A stretch of 64,000 nt of DNA from Faeciplasma sp900553675 (GCA_958428235.1 CAUAFG010000014.1:1-64000), one strand, 5' to 3'. Shown: positions 16,454 through 25,520, counted from the first letter of the stretch. A program made the numbers and translations. Notes: a model not told the origin generated them from the sequence alone.

Positions 16454-18540
16454 TCACCACGCTCCTTTTCCAGCTGAGCCTTAATGTCTTCGGCGAGATT
16501 CTGGGTGCGTATCTGCGCGCCCTCGTCGTTTAAATGCCATTCCGAATCGAAGAAGTATTTGTGCTCCATAACATATGTCCCGACGTTTGAAATAACAGGA
16601 TAGTCAAGCTTGTCGGCGCAGCTGTCGGTAAATCTGTCGTATTCCGACTGAGTGGTGGCGCTTTTGTGAAGCCTTGCCTTGTCGTAGGTGCCGAAGCTCA
16701 TGTAAAGCTTAGCGCCTTTTGCCCTGTAGATTTTGTATATTTCATTGAGATTCTCATGATTAAGCTTGTTATAGCTGAAGCCCTGAGCAGCACCTCCGAA
16801 GCTTCCGCGCACGCTCTTGCGGACGGTGGAGCGGTCGCCGTATTTGTTCATTTCGGTCGGCAGCTGATATTCTTTGCCGCTCTGATGGATAGCAGGAACC
16901 AGCGAGCTGTCCTGCGGGTTGCCCACCTGAAATTCGCGGAAGGACTCCCAAAAGCCGGTGTATTTTGAGATGTCAGCGTCCCTGAAAATGTCGTAGCACT
17001 GCTCGTTTCCGCGGAACATCTTTGCGTGGAACTTGTTTGAACCCATTGATGATGAATCAAAGAACTCCGGCGCGTGTACAACGATATCGCCCTTGGATAC
17101 GTACTTCGATATGACATCCAAGAAGAACAGCGAGGGGTTTGCAACGTTTGTGCCGTAGTTGATAACGCTGTAGCCGGGCATAAGCTTTTCAAACAGCGCA
17201 GAATCCAAGCCGTTTAATGAGGACGAGCCGGAAACCACAACAATCTTTTTGCCCTGAGCCTGCCGCAGCCGCTCATATTTTATGCAGAACGAGCCTTCAA
17301 TCGCTCCCGAATATACCGGCAGCCGCTGCGAGTTTAAAATAACAGTTTTAACGTTCGGGTTAAAGCTTTTGTCCCATACCGAAACAACCGAGTCGAAGAA
17401 AACGACCTCGCGCAGAGCTTCGCAGTCAGAAAATGCGCCTAGCTGAATGTTTTTTACGGTTCTCGGAATAACAACTCGTTCGATTCCGCCCGAAAATGCT
17501 CCGCCTGCGATTTCCATAACCTTTAGTCCGTCTATTTCCTCCGGAATAACTACAGTGCTGTCTGAGCCATTATATCCTGTGATTTTTATGCCATCCTCCG
17601 ATTTTTTTCTCTGGTCGAGCTTGCCCCAGTTGTAGCTTGAATCGCTGATATAGCTGATTTTCTCAGATGAATATTTAAAGTCGGAAGCGGGCGTTTCCTT
17701 CGCCCAGACTGCGTATAAGTCCAAAGAACCGTTGTCAGCCCTGCACACTCCGCCCATGTTGGCAAACCCGGGAATGTCGTTGCAGGACTCATAGTCGGAG
17801 TACTCCGCCGGCTCGGTGCTGTAGCCAATGCAGGAGTATCCCTTGCGATAAAAGCTTCCGTCTGCGTGAAGGGTCTGCTGCATGGAAAAGGTGTCGCTGT
17901 ATTGCTTGGTGACGCTCAGGCTGTCTGCGCCGTCAGCGGTAACGCCGCCGTTCAGATGGTATGTGATGGTATAGTCGGAAAAGCCGGAGAAGTTTGCGTA
18001 TACCGAGCGGTTTTCGCTTATTCTGAAGGTGTATTCTGCATCCTCGCTTAAAAGCGTACCGCCTTCCGAGAGGAATCCGCCCTCCGACCATCCCTCAAAG
18101 CTTAGGTTTTCTGTTTCGACCGCGCAGACCTTAACGTCCGCAGGATAGGCAAACAGCTCGCCGGACACTATTACCTCGGCAGACTCCACGCTCTTTTTCA
18201 CGCTGAGCCGGAATACCTCCGATTCCTTTGCAACTATCATGTCAACGGTAGCCGGCGCGATAACGTCGTCCAGTCGAAGCCGCCCGCGCTCCTCGTCAAA
18301 TTCAGCGTCTGCGGTGTTGCCTATGTAGATATATCCTTCGTTTAAGGTAACTTTAAAGCTTACGTTTCTGCCCGCCTTAACGTCGGCAATGTTGTCGCCC
18401 TCGATGGTTATGCCTTCGCATGGGCGGAGCATTACTCTTACAGTATAATCCTCGCGCTTGTCAGGCTTTTGAGCGCAGCCGCACATCAAAAGTGCGAATA
18501 TAGCAATCACCGTCAGCAGCCGTATAAATTGATGTTTCAT
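16450..18540 (-). CDS. Lipoprotein with InlB-type repeat, LRR and C-terminal SGNH-like domain
   Basis: This 696-residue lipoprotein starts with a signal and a lipobox ending LMCGC near residue 21. The order of modules is: two divergent beta repeats (about 30-180); a Listeria-Bacteroides (InlB B-type) repeat beginning YTITYHLNGG and ending LYAVWA; a BspA-like leucine-rich part (about 310-420, with VVIPEEIDGLKV and ERVVIPRTVKNI); then an SGNH-like domain with SGSSSLNGLDS (Ser439) and FFDSEWHLND (Asp665, His669). It shares the SGNH blocks with the last gene of the operon but in the opposite domain order. It leads the cassette and has a consensus promoter. Binding of surface glycan by the repeats is inference. 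Confidence 0.78.
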   Translation of the reverse strand: MKHQFIRLLTVIAIFALLMCGCAQKPDKREDYTVRVMLRPCEGITIEGDNIADVKAGRNVSFKVTLNEGYIYIGNTADAEFDEERGRLRLDDVIAPATVDMIVAKESEVFRLSVKKSVESAEVIVSGELFAYPADVKVCAVETENLSFEGWSEGGFLSEGGTLLSEDAEYTFRISENRSVYANFSGFSDYTITYHLNGGVTADGADSLSVTKQYSDTFSMQQTLHADGSFYRKGYSCIGYSTEPAEYSDYESCNDIPGFANMGGVCRADNGSLDLYAVWAKETPASDFKYSSEKISYISDSSYNWGKLDQRKKSEDGIKITGYNGSDSTVVIPEEIDGLKVMEIAGGAFSGGIERVVIPRTVKNIQLGAFSDCEALREVVFFDSVVSVWDKSFNPNVKTVILNSQRLPVYSGAIEGSFCIKYERLRQAQGKKIVVVSGSSSLNGLDSALFEKLMPGYSVINYGTNVANPSLFFLDVISKYVSKGDIVVHAPEFFDSSSMGSNKFHAKMFRGNEQCYDIFRDADISKYTGFWESFREFQVGNPQDSSLVPAIHQSGKEYQLPTEMNKYGDRSTVRKSVRGSFGGAAQGFSYNKLNHENLNEIYKIYRAKGAKLYMSFGTYDKARLHKSATTQSEYDRFTDSCADKLDYPVISNVGTYVMEHKYFFDSEWHLNDEGAQIRTQNLAEDIKAQLEKERGE

Positions 18541-18575
18541 ATGCTTTTCTCCAATCAGGGAATCTTCTACATCAA

Positions 18576-18604
18576 ATTTAACACCTAATTAAAGTCTGTG
18601 TCAA
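18576..18604 (-). promoter_or_regulatory. Promoter of the O-acylation cassette
   Basis: On the minus strand TTGACA (18599-18604) and TTAAAT (18576-18581) are 17 bp apart. A TTGGAG ribosome site follows before the lipoprotein ATG. Confidence 0.7.
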
Positions 18605-18669
18605 CCGGTTTTGTGAACTGTGCCAAGATTGTCCGTTATTTTTAAATTTTTGACTATGCCCCGCAACGG

Positions 18670-18698
18670 TTGCATTTTTCGCGCGACTGTGTTAGAAT
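18670..18698 (+). promoter_or_regulatory. Promoter of the DUF362-MATE-GNAT unit
   Basis: TTGCAT (18670-18675) and TAGAAT (18693-18698) are 17 bp apart on the plus strand, upstream of AAAGGA at 18721. Confidence 0.62.
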
Positions 18699-18736
18699 AT
18701 ATTTGCATATTATCATTATGAAAGGATGACTTGATA

Positions 18737-19750
18737 GTGTCAGATTTTAAAGCGGCTGCCGGAACCGGCGGGGAAGTGTATATCCCTTTGGATAAACGAA
18801 GCGGAAAGGCTTCTAGCGTTTATTTTACCAGAGAGCTTTCGGCGGTTGGTTTGATAAAAATCTACTCCGCGTTAAACGCCGAGCTTTCGGGAAGAGTTGC
18901 AATAAAGCTCCACACCGGTGAAAAGGACGGTCCTAATATAATCCCGCGCGAGTGGGTGAAAGAGCTTGTTGAGAATAAGCTTCCAAACGCTTCAATAGTC
19001 GAAACCAATACCTACTATGAGGGCGACCGCTATACAACGGCTCTCCACCGTGAAACCATTGCTCACAACGGCTGGACCTTCTGTCCGGTTGATATCATGG
19101 ATGAGGACGGCACGGTTATGCTTCCGGTAAAGGGCGGCAAGTGGTTCCGCGAGATGTCAATGGGCAAAAATATTCTTAACTATGATTCAATGCTTGTTCT
19201 AACCCACTTTAAGGGACATACCAAGGGCGGTTTCGGCGGCTCCAACAAGAATATAGGCATAGGCTGTGCCGACGGCAGAATCGGCAAGGCAATGATTCAC
19301 ACAACGCCAGGCTCTTCGGATATGTGGGATATAGGCAAAGAGGAATTTATGGAGCGGATGACCGAATCCGCAAAGGCGGTAGTAGACCACTTTGGCGAGA
19401 ATATCCTGTTTATAAACGTGCTGCGGAATATGTCCGTCTCCTGCGACTGCGAGGGCGTTGAAGCCGAGCCGGTGGTAACTCCGAATATAGGTATTCTTGC
19501 CTCACGAGATATTCTTGCAATAGATCAAGCCTCGGTTGACCTTGTTTACGCACTTAATGAGGGCGACCGCCATGCACTCACCCAAAGAATGGAGACCCGC
19601 CACGGTCTTCGCCAGCTGACATACATGAAAGAGCTGAACATGGGTTCGGACGTCCCGCGGATTATAGATATAGACAACGGCGGCAAGGAGATATCTCCCA
19701 AGCAAGCTATTGCGGGTGTTAAGCCATTTGGAAGTATAAACAGCAGATGA
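18737..19750 (+). CDS. DUF362-family protein
   Basis: This protein of about 337 residues belongs to the DUF362 family. The segments VLTHFKGHTKGGFGGSNKNIGIGC and ADGRIGKAMIH are typical and may bind an anion or metal. Many DUF362 proteins carry a ferredoxin-like 4Fe-4S module; no such CxxCxxC cluster is seen here. The start is GTG at 18737, which lies a better distance from AAAGGA than the TTG at 18731. The stop overlaps the MATE start by 4 bp (ATGA). No signal peptide is evident. Function is not established. Confidence 0.82.
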   Translation: MSDFKAAAGTGGEVYIPLDKRSGKASSVYFTRELSAVGLIKIYSALNAELSGRVAIKLHTGEKDGPNIIPREWVKELVENKLPNASIVETNTYYEGDRYTTALHRETIAHNGWTFCPVDIMDEDGTVMLPVKGGKWFREMSMGKNILNYDSMLVLTHFKGHTKGGFGGSNKNIGIGCADGRIGKAMIHTTPGSSDMWDIGKEEFMERMTESAKAVVDHFGENILFINVLRNMSVSCDCEGVEAEPVVTPNIGILASRDILAIDQASVDLVYALNEGDRHALTQRMETRHGLRQLTYMKELNMGSDVPRIIDIDNGGKEISPKQAIAGVKPFGSINSR

Positions 19751-21117
19751 TCAACGATTTTTCAAAGGGCAGCGTCCGCAAAAGTATAATCTATCAGGCG
19801 CTGCCGCCGATATGTGCGCAGCTTGTCCAGCTGGCATATAACATAGTAGACAGAATATATATAGGTCACCTTTCGGACAGCGACAGCCTTGCGCTAACCG
19901 GAATAGGGCTTGTTTTCCCTATAACAACGCTGATTGCGGCGTTTACCAATCTGTTCGGAATGGGCGGCGCGCCGCTGTTCGCTATAGCAAGGGGCGAGGG
20001 AGAGGACAAAAAGGCAGAAAGAATCATGGGCAACACCTTTGCCCTTCTTTCGCTCTGCTCGGTTGTTATAACTGTAATATGCTTCCTGTTTGCCAAGCCG
20101 GTTCTGTACCTTTTCGGAGCGGACGACGGCACCTATTTCTATGCCGGAAGCTATCTGAGAATTTATCTTGTGGGAACGCCCGCGCTGATGCTTGCAACAG
20201 GTCTTAACGGCTTTATAAACGCTCAGGGATTTCCAAGAATCGGAATGTTCACCGTAGCTATAGGCGCGGTAATAAACCTCGTCTTAGACCCGATTTTTAT
20301 CTTCGGACTGGATATGGGAGTAGAGGGTGCGGCTCTGGCAACTGTTATAAGTCAGGTGATATCCGCCGTGTGGGTAATAAGATTTCTGACAGGTCGCAGC
20401 GCAATTCTGCGCATCCGCTTTGACTGCATGAAAATCGACCCTCGCCTGACGTTTAAGATAATGAGTCTCGGCTTTGCGGGATTCATAATGCAGGCGACAA
20501 ACAGCCTTGTTCAGGCGGTCTGCAACATCATGCTTAAGGGCTTCGGCGGGGATATCTATATCAGCGTCATGACGGTTGTAAACTCCGCAAGGGATATTCT
20601 CTCGTTGCCAATACACGGTCTTACAAGCGGCTCTCAGCCTGTTTTAGGATATAACTACGGTGCAAAGGAATACGATCGCGTAAAGCAGGGAATACGCTTT
20701 TCCGCCGTTGTCGGAGCGATATACACCGCCGCCGCATGGCTGTTTATAATCAGCTTTCCAAAGCTTTTAATAACCCTGTTTTCCGATGATGCTAATCTCA
20801 TCGAGCCGGGCATAAGGGCACTCAAAATATATTTCTTCGGCTTTGTTTTTATGGCGTTCCAGTTTTCGGGACAGTCGGTTTTCACCGCTCTGGGAAGGTC
20901 AAAGCAGGCAGTGTTCTTCTCGCTTTTGCGTAAGGCGTTTATAGTGGTGCCGCTTACTGTTGCGCTCCCGAATATGGGCTTGGGAGTTGACGGCGTTTTC
21001 TGGGCAGAGCCGATATCAAACGTATTGGGCGGTCTTGCCTGCTTTATAACAATGTGGCTTACGGTATACCGCAGACTTGAAAACACTCAGACGGAAACGT
21101 CGGAAATAAAAGTATAG
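19747..21117 (+). CDS. MATE-family multidrug/metabolite efflux transporter
   Basis: This 456-residue membrane protein has the twelve-helix pattern and length of MATE transporters, which export cationic compounds using a sodium or proton gradient. Typical features are the N-terminal QLVQLAYNIVDRIYIGH stretch, the GMGGAPLFAIARG segment after the second helix, and the QPVLGYNYGA motif at the start of the second half. It is coupled to the DUF362 gene by a 4 bp overlap and followed closely by a GNAT gene. Confidence 0.93.
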   Translation: MINDFSKGSVRKSIIYQALPPICAQLVQLAYNIVDRIYIGHLSDSDSLALTGIGLVFPITTLIAAFTNLFGMGGAPLFAIARGEGEDKKAERIMGNTFALLSLCSVVITVICFLFAKPVLYLFGADDGTYFYAGSYLRIYLVGTPALMLATGLNGFINAQGFPRIGMFTVAIGAVINLVLDPIFIFGLDMGVEGAALATVISQVISAVWVIRFLTGRSAILRIRFDCMKIDPRLTFKIMSLGFAGFIMQATNSLVQAVCNIMLKGFGGDIYISVMTVVNSARDILSLPIHGLTSGSQPVLGYNYGAKEYDRVKQGIRFSAVVGAIYTAAAWLFIISFPKLLITLFSDDANLIEPGIRALKIYFFGFVFMAFQFSGQSVFTALGRSKQAVFFSLLRKAFIVVPLTVALPNMGLGVDGVFWAEPISNVLGGLACFITMWLTVYRRLENTQTETSEIKV

Positions 21118-21127
21118 GATGATATAT

Positions 21128-21688
21128 ATGAAAATAGTAAATATTTGTGAAAAGAACTTTTTCGATAAGGACATCTGGAAAAAGCTGAAAAAGCTCTACA
21201 TAGAAGCTTTCCCTGCCGATGAGCGAGCGCCCTTTTATATGATGAAAAGAAACGCAAAGAGGGGCAGGGGAGAAATGCTCGCGGCGTATGACAATAACGA
21301 GCTTGTAGGCATGGCGTATATCATAGGCGATACGGATTTAGGATATCTTTTCTACTTTGCCATCATGCCCGGGCTTCGCGGAAAGGGCTACGGCAGCAAA
21401 ATACTATCGCTTCTTCGCGAAAGATACAGTGGCGGCAGGCTGTTCCTTGCTCGTGAGCAGCTTGATAAATCCGCCGATAACTACCAGCAGCGGCTAAAAC
21501 GCCATGAATTCTATCTTAAAAACGGCTTTACCGACCTCAACGCAACGATACAAGAAGCAAACGTTGTCTACGACGTCATGACGACAAGCGGCGAAGTTTC
21601 TCCACAGGAATACGCCGACCTGATGCTGAATTGGGCGGGCAGGTTTATGTTCAGAAGAATCGGATATAAATTAACGATTACCAGATAA
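21128..21688 (+). CDS. GNAT-family N-acetyltransferase
   Basis: This GNAT acetyltransferase has 186 residues from the ATG at 21128. That start is chosen because TAGGAT lies about 8 bp upstream, overlapping the MATE stop. The acetyl-CoA binding motif is PGLRGKGYGSKILSLL, and a conserved strand LGYLFYFAIM precedes it. The acceptor is unknown. Position at the end of a DUF362-MATE unit hints at a role in modifying an exported compound, but this is speculation. Confidence 0.85.
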   Translation: MKIVNICEKNFFDKDIWKKLKKLYIEAFPADERAPFYMMKRNAKRGRGEMLAAYDNNELVGMAYIIGDTDLGYLFYFAIMPGLRGKGYGSKILSLLRERYSGGRLFLAREQLDKSADNYQQRLKRHEFYLKNGFTDLNATIQEANVVYDVMTTSGEVSPQEYADLMLNWAGRFMFRRIGYKLTITR

Positions 21689-21735
21689 AAATCATCCTCT
21701 GGCATAGAGTAAACTGCCGGAGGATGATTTTATAT
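21687..21735. terminator. Bidirectional terminator between two GNAT genes
   Basis: AAAATCATCCTC pairs with GAGGATGATTTT, with an inner TGGCA/TGCCG pairing. A-rich and T-rich flanks let it work for both converging genes. Confidence 0.88.
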
Positions 21736-21740
21736 AGGCG

Positions 21741-22181
21741 TTATTGAACGGTAAATTCCGTCCATTCTATGTGATTGTACTTCATAACTTCGTCTGCCCT
21801 TTTCATTCCTAACTTTTCATAAAAAGGAACTGCATTTTCGTTTGTTATCAGGTATACTGCGATGTCCTTTTCGCCGCCGGCGGCTTCAAGAGCGGCTTTC
21901 ATCAGCCTTCTGCCGATGCCCTGCCTTTCATAGTTTCTGTCCACTCCCAAATCGGTCACGTAAAGCCAATAAGCGAAGTCGGTCAAGCCGAACAGCACGC
22001 CCACAATCAGATTATCCTCATTTCTTGCGACGATGCTGATTGAAACGTTATTAACCAGCTTTTCTATTCTTTCATCAAACCGCTCCTTGGGATATTGCGA
22101 GCCTAAATCGGTTCTTTTGAGAAAGTCTATGTATTCACCTTGCGATACGCGTTCGCTTGTTATTTTTATTCTATCTTTCAT
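21741..22181 (-). CDS. GNAT-family N-acetyltransferase
   Basis: This 146-residue GNAT enzyme has acetyl-CoA motif RNYERQGIGRRLMKAAL and the late ENAVPFYEKLGMKR segment usual in GNATs. It is transcribed toward the terminator shared with the neighbouring GNAT gene. It ends a stretch that begins with the fucosidase gene, 42 bp upstream, and may be co-transcribed with it. The acceptor is unknown. Confidence 0.87.
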   Translation of the reverse strand: MKDRIKITSERVSQGEYIDFLKRTDLGSQYPKERFDERIEKLVNNVSISIVARNEDNLIVGVLFGLTDFAYWLYVTDLGVDRNYERQGIGRRLMKAALEAAGGEKDIAVYLITNENAVPFYEKLGMKRADEVMKYNHIEWTEFTVQ

Positions 22182-22223
22182 AATGCGTCCTCCGAGCTGA
22201 TTCTTATGAGAAGTTGTCTTAAA

Positions 22224-23699
22224 TCAATCAACCTCAACCTTAATTACCACCGGCAAATCACTCTTTACCCCCGGTACGCAAACCTTTAATGCCTCGCCGT
22301 CCCGCTCCCAGCTGACCTCACCGTCGTAGCCCAGAACGCTTACATTCTTTATGATTCCATGGAACAGCGGCAGGCTCGAAGCGTCTCTGTCCGCAAGCTC
22401 GGTTATATTCACTCTGCCGTCTTCCGACCATCTCATAACAGTCGCATAAATGCTGCTTCCGCCGGCTGTAAAGCGTATGTCCTTGCAGGTAAATTCGGGG
22501 GCGTTGCCATCCGAGAACTGACCCTCCTTAACCGCCGTAGGACCCTCGCCGGATTTTCTCCACGGCTTGGTGCTGTAAATAGCCTCGCCGTTGACACCAA
22601 GCCATCTGCCGATGGTTTTAAGGACGTTTGTGTCCTCCTCGGTAAAGCTTCCATCCGCCTTGGGACCGACATTTAAAAGAAGTGTTCCGTTCTTGCTTAC
22701 GATATCCACAAGCGTGCAGATGATGTCTCGCGGGTTCTTGTATACGTTGTTTTCGGTGTGACACCACGAGTTATAGGCGATAGCGGTGTCGGTCTGCCAA
22801 TAATAAGGCTTAGCCTCGGCAAACTGACCGCGCTCGATATCCGGAACGGCGCAGCCGAACTGGAAAGCGTCGTGCTTGTAGTTTATAACAACACCGTCGG
22901 GACTCCATTCCAGGCTGCGGTTGTAGAAATAAGCCGCAAATTTTTTCAGATACGGCTTGAGAGCTGAATGCTGAATCCACCAGTCGAAATAGATTATCTT
23001 AGGGTGATAGCTGTCGACAATCTCGCAGCAGCGGCAGAGCCAGTCCTCCATAAACTCCTGCGATGGGGACGGGCTGAATATATCCTGAAAATTGTAATCA
23101 GGCATTGAAGGCCAATAGAAGTCGCCGCGTTTAAGAGGCTCTTTAATGTCGCTGTCGAACTCCTTGCCGTGTCCCATAAAGAACCAGTGCTCGATTCTGT
23201 GGGACGATGCGCCCATAACCATCCCTTTAGCTTCGCAGGCATTTTTAAGCTCGCCTAAAACGTCGCGCTTGGGACCCATTTCGTAGGCGTTCCAATGCGA
23301 AAGCTCGCTTTTGTACATCTGAAATCCGTCGTGATGCTCTGCCACCGGTATGACGTACTTAGCGCCTGCCTCGCTGAAAAGCTCAGCCCACTTCTGCGGG
23401 TTGAACTTCTCCGCCTTGAACATGGGGATAAAGTCTTTGTAACCGAAATCCTTATGATTGCCATATGTCTTAACATGGTGATTAAACTCATCCGTGCCCT
23501 GAATGTACATATTCCGTGAGTACCATTCGTTTGCATAAGCAGGGACGGAATACACTCCCCAGTGGATGAATATGCCGAATTTAATCTTTTTGTACCACTG
23601 GGGCACAGTGTAGTTATTAAGGCTGTCCCAGTCGTCCTTGTAAGGACCGTCTTGTATTACCTTATCTATTTTTTCTAAATATTCCTTCATGTCTTTCAT
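22224..23699 (-). CDS. Alpha-L-fucosidase, glycoside hydrolase family 29
   Basis: This 491-residue GH29 enzyme removes alpha-linked L-fucose from glycans such as mucin or milk oligosaccharides. The barrel begins with FGIFIHWGVYSVPAYANEW, followed by AEHHDGFQMY and the nucleophile Asp239 in IIYFDWWIQ. The NGTLLLNVGPKADGS segment and a C-terminal beta-sandwich (about 390-490) complete the family pattern. No signal peptide is visible, so it likely acts in the cytoplasm on imported oligosaccharides. It has its own promoter, closely related to that of the nitrilase-family gene upstream. Confidence 0.93.
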   Translation of the reverse strand: MKDMKEYLEKIDKVIQDGPYKDDWDSLNNYTVPQWYKKIKFGIFIHWGVYSVPAYANEWYSRNMYIQGTDEFNHHVKTYGNHKDFGYKDFIPMFKAEKFNPQKWAELFSEAGAKYVIPVAEHHDGFQMYKSELSHWNAYEMGPKRDVLGELKNACEAKGMVMGASSHRIEHWFFMGHGKEFDSDIKEPLKRGDFYWPSMPDYNFQDIFSPSPSQEFMEDWLCRCCEIVDSYHPKIIYFDWWIQHSALKPYLKKFAAYFYNRSLEWSPDGVVINYKHDAFQFGCAVPDIERGQFAEAKPYYWQTDTAIAYNSWCHTENNVYKNPRDIICTLVDIVSKNGTLLLNVGPKADGSFTEEDTNVLKTIGRWLGVNGEAIYSTKPWRKSGEGPTAVKEGQFSDGNAPEFTCKDIRFTAGGSSIYATVMRWSEDGRVNITELADRDASSLPLFHGIIKNVSVLGYDGEVSWERDGEALKVCVPGVKSDLPVVIKVEVD

Positions 23700-23741
23700 G
23701 GGTTTTCCTCTGTTTCCTAGCCGACACCGGCTGATAAGACG

Positions 23742-23769
23742 ATTGTATCATGATAAAGCTTAATGTCAA
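23742..23769 (-). promoter_or_regulatory. Promoter of the GH29 fucosidase gene
   Basis: On the minus strand TTGACA (23764-23769) and TACAAT (23742-23747) are 16 bp apart. A leader hairpin AGCCGG/CCGGCT-like lies near 23718-23733. The 40 bp around this promoter align without gaps to the promoter of the next gene upstream. Confidence 0.75.
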
Positions 23770-23788
23770 TAGCTTTTTATATGATTCT

Positions 23789-24670
23789 TTAGTGCAATAC
23801 CGTAGATTCATCTTTCTTCAGATGCAAATATGCCTTTGGCTTTCTGTATTTGCCCAAATCCTCCCGCTCTCTGTATGCCCGGATTTCATCCAAATCAAAA
23901 TCCACATAGTAGATTGTTTCTTCCAACTCATCCCCGACAAAAATGGTATTGTCTAAGGGCATTCCGTCTTCGGTATATACCATAGGACTAAATGCACAGG
24001 AGTTTCCCATTCCGGGCGCCTGGGGATTTGCCATAGCAATACCGACCATGTTTTCCATAGCGCGCACAGACAGTTCCTTAAGTCTGGGCGGCATACCGCC
24101 GCAGGAATTGGGGTGCATGATAAGCTCTGCTCCGTTTAACATCAGTTCTCTGGCACTCTCCGGATATTCTCTGTCATAACATATCATGCAACCAATTGTA
24201 ATGGCGTCAAACTTGCATACGGGAAAGGATTCGCCGGATTCAAGATATCTTTCCCAATCAAAATCGCAGGTGTGAACTTTGGAATATTTCAGAATTACTT
24301 TTCCATCTCTGTCAATAATCCACGCTGTGTTTTGCGGATACTTTTTCCCTTTGGAAAAGCCTGTTATGACAATGCCTATATTCAGTTCGGCCGCCAGCTT
24401 AGTAATCTGAACAAAATGAGGCTCATCCTCAGTCAGGGCATTTTCGCACCACTTTATAAATTCAGGGCGATTCTCAATTTCGTGTACAGGTAATAATTTT
24501 TCGCAGATATCAGGAGCGGCATAGGCAGTCAGAAAGCATTCGGGAAATAAAACAAGATCGGCTCCGTTCTCACTTGCCTCCCGAATAAATTTGATTGCAG
24601 TTTTTGTATTTTGTTCAACATCCGGCTCAACTGTATCACATTGAACTATTGCCACCTTGAATTTTTTCAT
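23789..24670 (-). CDS. Carbon-nitrogen hydrolase (nitrilase superfamily)
   Basis: This 293-residue nitrilase-superfamily enzyme carries the full catalytic triad: Glu44 in LFPECF, Lys131 in KYSKVH and Cys164 in CMICYDREYP. The family hydrolyses amides, carbamoyl compounds or nitriles; length and motifs fit N-carbamoylputrescine- or omega-amidase-like members, but the substrate cannot be fixed from sequence. No signal peptide is present. The gene is monocistronic with its own promoter and lies convergent to nothing nearby. Confidence 0.9.
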   Translation of the reverse strand: MKKFKVAIVQCDTVEPDVEQNTKTAIKFIREASENGADLVLFPECFLTAYAAPDICEKLLPVHEIENRPEFIKWCENALTEDEPHFVQITKLAAELNIGIVITGFSKGKKYPQNTAWIIDRDGKVILKYSKVHTCDFDWERYLESGESFPVCKFDAITIGCMICYDREYPESARELMLNGAELIMHPNSCGGMPPRLKELSVRAMENMVGIAMANPQAPGMGNSCAFSPMVYTEDGMPLDNTIFVGDELEETIYYVDFDLDEIRAYREREDLGKYRKPKAYLHLKKDESTVLH

Positions 24671-24745
24671 AATCTTCCTCCTGTTATAATTGCTCTTCCG
24701 ACAAAAATATAGAAAACGGCTTAGCTGATAGACACTGCTAAGATG

Positions 24746-24773
24746 ATTATATCATGCAAGACAAAAATTACAA
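24746..24773 (-). promoter_or_regulatory. Promoter of the carbon-nitrogen hydrolase gene
   Basis: On the minus strand TTGTAA (24768-24773) and TATAAT (24746-24751) are 16 bp apart. Flanking sequence shares an upstream ATAAAAAGCTATTG block and a downstream ATGATAYAATC block with the fucosidase promoter. Confidence 0.75.
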
Positions 24774-24905
24774 TAGCTTTTTATGTTTTTTAATTATCAT
24801 ATATCATGCAAAAATCTGTAGATGGTCTTCTCAAAAACGGTCAATGATGTTATAATGAAATCACGCAAAACCGATTTACATAATTAAGACGAATCGGAGG
24901 TAACC

Positions 24906-25517
24906 ATGAACGAAAAATTTTTCGAGCTTCCGCCCGAAAAGCGGCAGAGGATAATCAATTCGGGCTACAAGGTGTTTTCAGCCGACAGCTATAAAAAGAG
25001 TCCGGTCGGAGAGATAGCCGCCGGAGCGGGCATAAGCAAGTCGCTGCTGTTTTTCTATTTCCGCAATAAAAAGGAACTGTATCTTTATCTTTGGGATGAG
25101 TCTGCCAAAATGACCATGAAGTACCTTAACCACTACAAATGCTACGAAGGAAAAGACCTCTTTGAAATGATGGAGCGCGGCATGAGGGCAAAGCTTCATA
25201 TTATGAGAGAGCACCCCGAAATGGCTGAGTTTGCAGTGAGGGCGTTTTACGAGAAGGACCCCGAAATAAGTGCGGCGATTCAGAAAAGCTACTGGAACTA
25301 TTTCAGCATTAAGGCTCTTGCGGCGATAAAGGCGCTGAACCCCGACGACTTCACCCCCGGACTTGATATAGGTCTGATGTATCGCAATATGTATCTTGCG
25401 GCGGAGGGATATATGTGGGAGATGCTCCAGCGCGGAGATCTCGACTATGAAAAGCTTGACAAGGACTTTCAGCTGCTGTTGGAGTTCTGGAAATCTGTAT
25501 ACAAGAAGAAAGGTTAG
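24906..25517 (+). CDS. TetR/AcrR-family transcriptional regulator
   Basis: This 203-residue protein has a TetR helix-turn-helix at residues 10-55 (IAAGAGISKSLLFFYFRNKKELY) and an all-helical ligand-binding remainder. It leads an operon with an ABC exporter ATPase (4 bp gap) and permease. TetR proteins in this arrangement usually repress their own transporter until a substrate binds. A TATAAT -10 at 24851 and a CGGAGG site precede it. The inducer is unknown. Confidence 0.92.
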   Translation: MNEKFFELPPEKRQRIINSGYKVFSADSYKKSPVGEIAAGAGISKSLLFFYFRNKKELYLYLWDESAKMTMKYLNHYKCYEGKDLFEMMERGMRAKLHIMREHPEMAEFAVRAFYEKDPEISAAIQKSYWNYFSIKALAAIKALNPDDFTPGLDIGLMYRNMYLAAEGYMWEMLQRGDLDYEKLDKDFQLLLEFWKSVYKKKG

Positions 25518-25520
25518 AGT

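Noticed and set aside
13187..18540. A dlt (D-alanylation) operon
   Set aside because: MBOAT and SGNH proteins fit DltB and DltD in type, but DltA and DltC are missing and the SGNH proteins carry leucine-rich repeats.
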